The translations under genes and the position numbers were made by a program. Below, piece by piece: positions 7,188 through 11,771 of a DNA stretch of 11,771 bases. The notes under the pieces are model-generated. The model made no database searches, was not told the DNA's origin, and saw only the letters and a program-made list of their open reading frames with translations. The stretch comes from Methanobacteriota archaeon. Lineage in GTDB: Archaea > Thermoplasmatota > Poseidoniia > Poseidoniales > Poseidoniaceae. The stretch's first letter is position 1. Every line of letters starts with the position of its first letter. The stretch is taken from positions 1 through 11,771 of the forward strand of contig PADF01000066.1 of assembly GCA_002702945.1 (NCBI GenBank), in the 5' to 3' direction.

Positions 7188-8113
7188 TTTGTTTTAACGT
7201 TTATAGCTTTGCCTGATCTATTTTTGCTTGGATCTTTTCTGCGTTTTCTACTTGCGGCTTTTTTACGACCTTTTTTGCCTAGTGAATGTGCTTTTGATCT
7301 TGGTAGGCATTTTGGTTTGCCTTCTTTAGATGAACCTCTTGCACAATCGCCTCTGATCTTTCCATCTGGCCCAAAACGTACCCATTTGTCTTTGAACCAT
7401 TTTTTTAAGTTTTCGTCCAAACCTTCTCCAAACACAAGTTCTCCACAGTTTACACAGTAGTCTACGTCTTCTTTTTTGACACAGTTTGGTACTCTTTTGC
7501 CAAACATTGTTTTCATGCCTTTGCGTTCATATCCTTTCCAACAACGAGTGCCTTCATCAATTTCTTCTTCATGTTCTTTGTAAAAAGGATTGTCTGGATC
7601 TGCATCTCCTGATTGATCTTCCCACCAATCATTTTCATAACGTTTGCCGTTTTCAAACATTTCACGCATGTTCAGTATGCGTTTTTCATACTCTTCTTTT
7701 ACTGGCTCAACTCTCCCAGCCACAGCGTCTAACACAAAGTCCAGTGTCACAGCGTTTGCAGTAAGTGATCCACATCTTGCACCAACTTCGTTTTTTAAAT
7801 GGTCAATCAGTATAGAACCTGAGCATTTTGCAAGTTCATCTGACATGTCTTCATCAACTTCTAGATCAATGTAGCAGTATATAAAGTCATAGTGTGGTGC
7901 TGGTGATCCATGTAAAATATATTCATCACGTGATACAATTCTTTTGAATCCGTCTTTGTTGTGCCACACCACTTGTTCGTCTGTGGCTTCATCCGGAGCA
8001 CCAAATGTTTTTTCTAAATGTTTAGAATACTCAGCAGGATAGGAATGATCCCAAGCTTCGTAACTTGTATTGTCTGCTTCGTCTATGATGTTGATTAGTT
8101 GTCTTAGATTCAC
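7184..8113 (-). CDS. modular late protein with Cys-containing motifs and a basic tail
   Basis: This 309-aa protein is of unknown function and built from pieces. The leader MNLRQLINIIDEA resembles the other late leaders. Residues 14-187 are acidic and unrecognised. Residues 188-224 contain CWKGY, a GKRVPNCVKKE segment and then CVNC, a module I recall from marine T4-like phage virion proteins; C191, C211, C220 and C223 could bind a metal. Residues 235-309 hold a KKWFKDKWVRFGPDGKIRG stretch, two more Cys (C257, C269) and a CLPRSKAHSL motif before a strongly basic tail suited to binding DNA. The start overlaps the 65-aa gene (ATGA) and the end overlaps the 55-aa gene (ATGA). A packaged, DNA-associated head protein is my inference. 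Confidence 0.75.
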   Translation of the reverse strand: MNLRQLINIIDEADNTSYEAWDHSYPAEYSKHLEKTFGAPDEATDEQVVWHNKDGFKRIVSRDEYILHGSPAPHYDFIYCYIDLEVDEDMSDELAKCSGSILIDHLKNEVGARCGSLTANAVTLDFVLDAVAGRVEPVKEEYEKRILNMREMFENGKRYENDWWEDQSGDADPDNPFYKEHEEEIDEGTRCWKGYERKGMKTMFGKRVPNCVKKEDVDYCVNCGELVFGEGLDENLKKWFKDKWVRFGPDGKIRGDCARGSSKEGKPKCLPRSKAHSLGKKGRKKAASRKRRKDPSKNRSGKAINVKTK

Positions 8114-8307
8114 TTGCTCTTGTTACCCCAGTTCGCGGCACCTTTTTTACGGCACTGGACTAGAGCACCAGAGGCATAGGCGCTAGGCCAAACTTTATAT
8201 CTTGCTTTCACTTTGTGATAACAAGCATCTTTCTTTTCTGCTAGTTTTTCAAACTCTTCTTCTGTAATAGGTTTATTGACACCTTCTAGTAATTCATGCA
8301 TTTTCAT
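8110..8307 (-). CDS. small conserved phage protein, 65 aa
   Basis: The leader MKMHELLEG is followed by an acidic linker and then a compact conserved segment, ACYHKVKARYKVWPSAYAS (residues 28-46) with a CRKKG motif after it. I recall this segment from many marine T4-like phage genomes, where it has no assigned function. Two Cys (C29, C52) and many Lys/Arg are notable. The L-L-E at residues 6-8 fits a gp21-type cleavage rule. The ATG overlaps the stop of the 48-aa gene and its own stop overlaps the next ATG, so it is embedded in a translationally coupled chain. Confidence 0.8.
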   Translation of the reverse strand: MKMHELLEGVNKPITEEEFEKLAEKKDACYHKVKARYKVWPSAYASGALVQCRKKGAANWGNKSK

Positions 8308-8450
8308 ACTTTACCTTGCCCCCTACTTTTCACATATTGTTTTCTTTTTGACTTGTTCTTTGGACGACTGCGTGGACTTTGTCCTATAGAAGTGCGTTTT
8401 TTTACAGGCGTTCTATATGTGCTTTGCTGTATGCCTCTAGCCTTGGCCAT
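8304..8450 (-). CDS. very basic 48-aa phage protein
   Basis: A short gene found by hand translation. The ATG at 8450-8448 lies inside the end of the 602-aa gene (14-base overlap in another frame), and the TGA at 8306-8304 overlaps the ATG of the 65-aa gene. The protein begins MAKARGIQQSTY and has a TPVKKRTSIGQSPRSRPKNK core, with about a third of residues Lys or Arg. I recall very similar small proteins in marine T4-like phages, which supports its reality. Its charge suggests nucleic-acid binding. No function is known to me. Unlike its neighbours it has no capsid-targeting-like leader. Confidence 0.75.
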   Translation of the reverse strand: MAKARGIQQSTYRTPVKKRTSIGQSPRSRPKNKSKRKQYVKSRGQGKV

Positions 8451-10245
8451 CGATAATGCCTTCAAGTTTTGCTAGTGCACCATATTTTTTAGGATTCTTT
8501 GCAACCAAATAGCCTAAAAACTGTGAAGGTTGCACTCCTTCTTCTTTTGCTTTTTCTCTAATTGCTTTGCCTACATTCAACAACTTAATTTTTTGATCCA
8601 TGGTCATTTTTTTACCTGATGATTTCTTTTCTTTGTCTTTGACTGCTTTCTTCATTGGTTCTTTTTTGTCACCATCTTTGTCTATGTCAATGTAATCTGG
8701 TTTTGCTTTTGATTCCATGCCAAATACTTTTCTCACATCTTCTGTTGCTTTATTAAGTTTAGAATTGCCTTGTTTGCTCACAAGATCAAGATAAGTTTCA
8801 AGTGTTTTGATTGTTTTGTCTACCAATGCTTCGTGTTGTGGATCTTTTTCTTTTTTATCTTTAGCGGCTTTTTTCATTGGCTCTTTTTTGTCGCCGTCGC
8901 CATCAATGTCTATGTAATCAGGTTTTGCTTTTTCTGAGCCTTCTTCTTGTTGGTCAGCATCATCATAATAACCTTTTGCCTTGTCAACTTCTGCACCAAA
9001 GTCTAATCCTGTGATTGTTGCGAAGTGCATGGCATCAGCAAGTAGATCAGCCAATGTGTCCATTCTGTTTGCTCTCATCATTTTGTCAATTCTGATTGCT
9101 CTGGCTTTGTCTGCACCTTCTGATAATGATGCTTTCATTTCTTCTTTGGACTTGCCGTGTTTCTTTTGGAACTCTGCATCGCTCAAGTCTTTCATGTCTA
9201 GTGCTATGTCGGACATTTTACCTTCAGTCACATCTTCTCCAGCCATATCTGCCTGCATCATCTCATGTTCTATGTAATGCTTAACTGAACTTAGATAGTC
9301 AGTTGCTTTTGTAAGTTTAGATGAAACCCAACCTTCAATGCCTTCACGTTCTGAAACTCTTTTCAACATATCATAAATGTCTTTTGAATATTTCATTGCT
9401 TGGTACATGTCTGACTTTGCCATGCCCACTTCATGATCACTGTGATCTTGTTCTGGTTTGCCGTCTTTGTCGTATTCTGAATCTTCCATTTTTGACATTG
9501 CTTTTGCTTCATCTTCATCATCTGGACGAGCAGAAGTAATTCTGTTGTCGTAGTCCATAGATATTTCGTATGGCACAAATACAGTTTTTCCTACTCTACT
9601 GTTTTTGGTGAAAAGAGTGTCTTTTTCAACCTTAACATGATATCCCATTGAACCTGGTTGTGATTTGGACTCAGCATCAACGGCAATAATTTCACCTTCG
9701 ATGTATTTGTCTTCTCTGCCTGGCACACCTGGTTGATGGTCGAATGCTTTTACTTTCATTCCAACTTCAAACTCTCCTTGATATTTTAAGTTCTCAAGCA
9801 CAAAGTTTGGAGTCCTCATTGCTTCTTCCAGTTTGCCTCTCAGTGTTTTTGGTTCATCAATCAATGCCTTGCCAATATGAGAAACAGACTCTCGGCCCGG
9901 GGGATTAATTGGTTTGCCTTCTTTCCTTTTCTGCATATTTGTAGCAATGGCATATATTGCTGATTCTGGATCATCAAATTTTCCTTTTGACCATTTACTA
10001 ATTGATTTTTTTGCTTTTGGTTTGTCTTTAATTTTGTCAGCTGTGCTGTGAGCTTTCTTAATTGACTTTTTGCTCATCTCTGCCAAGCCTGATAGCTTTC
10101 TTAAATCAGATACTGGAGCTATTGCTGGCGCTTCTGGAGATGTTTGTACTGACTCAACAATTTGTTTTTTCATGTCTTCGAAAGAGGTAGGGTCTATTTT
10201 TTGTAGTTTTGCCACCATGCTCTTAAAGTCAATTATATTGTCCAT
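8437..10245 (-). CDS. large charged late protein with duplicated Asp-rich motif (head/virion candidate)
   Basis: A 602-aa, Lys/Glu/Asp-rich protein of unknown function. Visible parts are: a variable N-terminus (1-60); a basic segment 60-90; FDDPESAIYAIATNMQKR (90-107); a beta-rich region (155-232) with VGMKVKAFDHQPGVPGR; a helical domain DMYQAMKYSKDIYDML...GWVSSKLTKATDYLSSVKHYIEHE (279-328); KKHGKSKEEM (361-370); and two copies of a KAKPDYIDID-x-DGDKKEPMKKA motif (439-461 and 513-535) whose DxDxDG resembles calcium-binding loops. I recall these helical and Asp-rich modules from marine T4-like phage proteins. No catalytic motif is seen. It is first in a late operon: TATAAATA lies upstream and AGGAG (10252-10256) six bases before the ATG. 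A scaffold-like, internal-head or virion role is inferred from composition and late expression. Confidence 0.8.
   Translation of the reverse strand: MDNIIDFKSMVAKLQKIDPTSFEDMKKQIVESVQTSPEAPAIAPVSDLRKLSGLAEMSKKSIKKAHSTADKIKDKPKAKKSISKWSKGKFDDPESAIYAIATNMQKRKEGKPINPPGRESVSHIGKALIDEPKTLRGKLEEAMRTPNFVLENLKYQGEFEVGMKVKAFDHQPGVPGREDKYIEGEIIAVDAESKSQPGSMGYHVKVEKDTLFTKNSRVGKTVFVPYEISMDYDNRITSARPDDEDEAKAMSKMEDSEYDKDGKPEQDHSDHEVGMAKSDMYQAMKYSKDIYDMLKRVSEREGIEGWVSSKLTKATDYLSSVKHYIEHEMMQADMAGEDVTEGKMSDIALDMKDLSDAEFQKKHGKSKEEMKASLSEGADKARAIRIDKMMRANRMDTLADLLADAMHFATITGLDFGAEVDKAKGYYDDADQQEEGSEKAKPDYIDIDGDGDKKEPMKKAAKDKKEKDPQHEALVDKTIKTLETYLDLVSKQGNSKLNKATEDVRKVFGMESKAKPDYIDIDKDGDKKEPMKKAVKDKEKKSSGKKMTMDQKIKLLNVGKAIREKAKEEGVQPSQFLGYLVAKNPKKYGALAKLEGIIDGQG
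8623..8709 (-). repeat. copy 2 of the DYIDID-x-DGDKKEPMKK motif
   Basis: This encodes residues 513-541 of the 602-aa protein. It matches copy 1 almost residue for residue, with Gly changed to Lys inside the Asp-rich loop, while the DNA differs at many third positions. The duplication is therefore old or the protein sequence is under selection. Confidence 0.75.
8848..8931 (-). repeat. copy 1 of the DYIDID-x-DGDKKEPMKK motif
   Basis: This encodes residues 439-466 of the 602-aa protein. The loop D446-x-D448-x-D450-G451-D452 is of the DxDxDG kind seen in EF-hand and dockerin calcium sites, though the rest of a canonical 12-residue EF loop is absent. Confidence 0.75.
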
Positions 10246-10263
10246 TAAACACTCCTGTTAGTG

Positions 10264-10271
10264 TATTTATA
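10264..10271 (-). promoter_or_regulatory. T4-type late promoter (TATAAATA)
   Basis: A perfect TATAAATA on the minus strand in the short gap upstream of the 602-aa gene. In T4 this octamer alone is the late promoter, read by gp55-RNA polymerase with the gp45 clamp. The distance to the ATG (19 bases from the end of the octamer) leaves room for a short leader and the AGGAG site. Confidence 0.8.
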
Positions 10272-10283
10272 ACAGAGAAATGA

Positions 10284-10535
10284 TTATCTTTTTATTGCAG
10301 GGCCACCAAAAATGCTTGTACCCTTCATATTGAGTGCATTATCGGTAGGTTTTTGCTTCTTTGGCAAAGGAACTTTAGGAGCTTTCTTGCCTGATTTGCC
10401 TGGTGATCCAGTGAATGATTTTTTAAATCTGTCTTTGCCTATGGCAATGTGTGGAGAAACCACAGTTGATATGTTTCCAGCAGAAGTTGCCCCTGCTGTT
10501 GCTTGTTCTTTGATGATGATTTCAGCTATTCTCAT
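10284..10535 (-). CDS. small basic late protein, 83 aa, capsid-targeting-like leader
   Basis: The protein starts MRIAEIIIKEQ, the same leader type as the gene before it (MRIDEVIAQEK), with I-K-E at residues 8-10. Next comes a GATSAGNISTVVSPHIAIG segment of a kind I recall in marine T4-like phage virion proteins. A Lys/Pro/Gly-rich disordered region (about 37-65) precedes a short C-terminus. No enzymatic motif is visible. The ATG directly follows the stop of the 119-aa gene (TAAATG), so the two share the late promoter at 10919. A packaged head protein is my inference. Confidence 0.75.
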   Translation of the reverse strand: MRIAEIIIKEQATAGATSAGNISTVVSPHIAIGKDRFKKSFTGSPGKSGKKAPKVPLPKKQKPTDNALNMKGTSIFGGPAIKR

Positions 10536-10895
10536 TTACCATTTTCTACAAGACCAGTATCTAGCTTTGGTTCTAGGTCCTGGATTGTCACAATTGTGTC
10601 TGGCTCTGAATGATTTTCTACGTTTTGGATTTGACTTTTTGATACGCATGTTAGGATCACCAAAGTTTACCTTCTTGATATTCTTGGTTTTTGGGTCTCT
10701 CACGTATACTTTGAACTTTTTAACGTCCCCACGCATAGGTTTACCCAGTTTTACTTTGCGTCCTTGGTATTCTGCTTCGTCTACGATATCATCGTCATTG
10801 AAGTAAAGGTCACCATAAGCTTCATAGAAATCGTTTCCATCGTATGTTTCTTCATCTACAAACTTTTCCTGTGCTATGACTTCGTCTATTCTCAT
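10536..10895 (-). CDS. conserved small phage protein, 119 aa, basic C-terminal domain
   Basis: The first 42 residues are acidic (leader MRIDEVIAQEK, then an acidic Tyr-rich stretch). From about residue 43 there is a conserved basic domain: YQGRKVKLGKPMRGD, KKFKVYVRDPK, VNFGDPNMRIKKSNP and KSFRARHNCDNPGPR, ending in ARYWSCRKW. I recall this domain from many marine T4-like phages, without assigned function. The His and two Cys (H100, C102, C116) might hold a metal, but that is speculative. AGGAG lies six bases before the ATG, behind a perfect late promoter. Confidence 0.82.
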   Translation of the reverse strand: MRIDEVIAQEKFVDEETYDGNDFYEAYGDLYFNDDDIVDEAEYQGRKVKLGKPMRGDVKKFKVYVRDPKTKNIKKVNFGDPNMRIKKSNPKRRKSFRARHNCDNPGPRTKARYWSCRKW

Positions 10896-10918
10896 TGTAG
10901 TCTCCTATATTTCAATAG

Positions 10919-10926
10919 TATTTATA
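10919..10926 (-). promoter_or_regulatory. T4-type late promoter (TATAAATA)
   Basis: A perfect TATAAATA on the minus strand between the lipase-like gene and the 119-aa gene, 23 bases from the ATG at 10895. The AGGAG ribosome site (10902-10906) lies between them. It is the same octamer and geometry as at 10264-10271. Confidence 0.8.
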
Positions 10927-10932
10927 TGCTTT

Positions 10933-11733
10933 TTATTTTTGTGGATTTTCCTTGCCTTGTGCCCAAGTATTAATATATGACACATAGTTGGCCATGCTGT
11001 GATCACTAAAACTGTCTACTTGACCCTTTTTGATACCTAGCCATAGGCCTCTCATCTTGTCTTTGAAGCGTTGCCAGCCTGACATTTTACGCACATTGCC
11101 CCATGTATTCAAGTACATACGTTCACCATCGTGTCTATATCCCATGATCCACATTGGTACTCTGGTTACAATGTCGTTGTTGTTAACCCAACGGTAATGA
11201 GTGATAGGTTCTGACTTTACATACTTTTTAAATCCAACTCTAGGTGACCCATATGTGTAAAGTTCTGCTGGATTAGGACATTCTTTTGATCCTGTGCATC
11301 TTGACGCTACAATAGTTGCCATTGCCGCTCCTAATGAATGTCCACAGAACCAAACAGTTCTTGTGTCTGCTTCACGCACAATGTCTTCGTGTAGTTTTGG
11401 CCATATTTTATCTACTTCAGTTTTGAATCCTGAATGCACATAACTCACAGTTTCTGATTTTGTTGGTATAGCATTTAGATCTGCTTTGATGTCATTGAAT
11501 TCAGTTGGCTCAGTGCCTCTACAAGCAATTACAAAATCAACTTTGTTCATGAATCTGTATGCTTGAGCACCTTCAATGTTGTAATATTCAACAGTTGTGA
11601 ATCCTAATTTCTTTGCTTCTTTGGTTGCTATTGTTTTTTCTGTGTATGCAAGTGTGGCCAATTCAGCAAACAGTAGACTTTTGTGTTGTACATCTAGATC
11701 TGCTATTGATCCTTTTAATTTTTTTGTGTGCAT
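10933..11733 (-). CDS. class 3 lipase-like alpha/beta hydrolase
   Basis: A 266-aa alpha/beta hydrolase of the fungal-type (class 3) lipase family. The nucleophile elbow is GHSLG (131-135, S133). YTYGSPRVG (159-167) is the conserved strand after it, D187 in NNND is the acid and H245 in DHSM completes the triad. ACRGTEP (70-76) fits the oxyanion-hole strand (FRGT in relatives). Length and motif order are those of the family, which cleaves acylglycerols or phospholipids. There is no signal peptide or membrane segment. I chose the ATG at 11733 because AGGGAG stands nine bases before it; a GTG at 11766 in frame would add 11 residues but has no ribosome site in view. Its promoter is outside the window. 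The role in infection is unknown: membrane lipid attack or a virion enzyme are options. Confidence 0.88.
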   Translation of the reverse strand: MHTKKLKGSIADLDVQHKSLLFAELATLAYTEKTIATKEAKKLGFTTVEYYNIEGAQAYRFMNKVDFVIACRGTEPTEFNDIKADLNAIPTKSETVSYVHSGFKTEVDKIWPKLHEDIVREADTRTVWFCGHSLGAAMATIVASRCTGSKECPNPAELYTYGSPRVGFKKYVKSEPITHYRWVNNNDIVTRVPMWIMGYRHDGERMYLNTWGNVRKMSGWQRFKDKMRGLWLGIKKGQVDSFSDHSMANYVSYINTWAQGKENPQK

Positions 11734-11742
11734 TATTTTTTT

Positions 11743-11748
11743 CTCCCT
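11743..11748 (-). promoter_or_regulatory. ribosome binding site deciding the lipase start
   Basis: AGGGAG on the minus strand, nine bases upstream of the ATG at 11733-11731. It favours this start over the in-frame GTG at 11766-11764, which would place the Shine-Dalgarno inside the coding region. Confidence 0.6.
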
Positions 11749-11771
11749 GATTTCATGTTTGCACACCAGTG

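Noticed and set aside
8848..8931. Canonical EF-hand
   Set aside because: Only DxDxDG is present. The hydrophobic position 8 and the Glu at position 12 of the loop are missing, so only a loose calcium-loop resemblance is claimed.
10312..10806. 164-codon open frame on the plus strand
   Set aside because: It lies antisense to two well-supported minus-strand genes with late promoter, ribosome site and recognised domains. Its hydrophobic product is what the complement of Lys-rich coding DNA gives.
11734..11766. GTG start adding 11 residues to the lipase-like protein
   Set aside because: The ATG at 11733 has AGGGAG nine bases upstream. The GTG would bury that site in the coding region, and the extra residues match nothing in the family.
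1..11771. tRNA genes, CRISPR arrays, insertion sequences, integrase or attachment sites
   Set aside because: I saw no cloverleaf with T-loop GTTCRA and CCA context, no spaced direct repeats, and no transposase or integrase motif. Nearly all sequence is covered by minus-strand coding regions.

Overview
The window looks like part of a T4-superfamily tailed-phage (myovirus) genome of the marine kind seen in cyanophages and pelagiphages. The evidence is a full-length T4 gp43-type family B DNA polymerase, a gp45-type sliding clamp, a DsbA-like small DNA-binding protein, exact T4 late-promoter octamers (TATAAATA), and several small proteins of types I recall from marine T4-like phages. The DNA is AT-rich and gene-dense. 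Every supported gene lies on the minus strand, so transcription runs leftward from about 11.73 kb to position 1. The low GC would suit a Pelagibacter or Prochlorococcus type host, but the window does not prove a host.

Layout in the direction of transcription. (1) 11733-10933: a class 3 lipase-fold hydrolase. (2) A late promoter at 10919-10926 drives two small basic proteins (119 and 83 aa). (3) A second late promoter at 10264-10271 drives a tightly overlapping run: a 602-aa acidic/lysine-rich protein with a duplicated Asp-rich motif, then 48-, 65-, 309- and 55-aa proteins (ATGA overlaps throughout), then a GTG-started 194-aa methyltransferase-fold protein. Five of the small late proteins share a similar N-terminus that resembles the T4 capsid-targeting leader, so this may be a cassette of proteins packaged in the head. 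(4) From about 6440 leftward the signals change to sigma70-like promoters. One drives the dsbA-like gene. A second sits directly against the ATG of an SGNH/GDSL-like protein, which is followed by overlapping gp43 and a second methyltransferase-fold protein. A third drives gp45.

(5) The last gene, 1147-1 and running off the window edge, starts with GTG overlapping the gp45 stop by one base. It is a divergent member of the tRNA-guanine transglycosylase superfamily, with the aspartates and glycines of that active site in order. In a phage replication operon this most plausibly means a DpdA-like DNA base-exchange enzyme that puts 7-deazaguanines into phage DNA. It is the most interesting item here. 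No preQ0 biosynthesis genes are visible in this window.

There is no stretch of 300 bases without a gene. I saw no tRNA, rRNA, CRISPR, insertion sequence or convincing intrinsic terminator.
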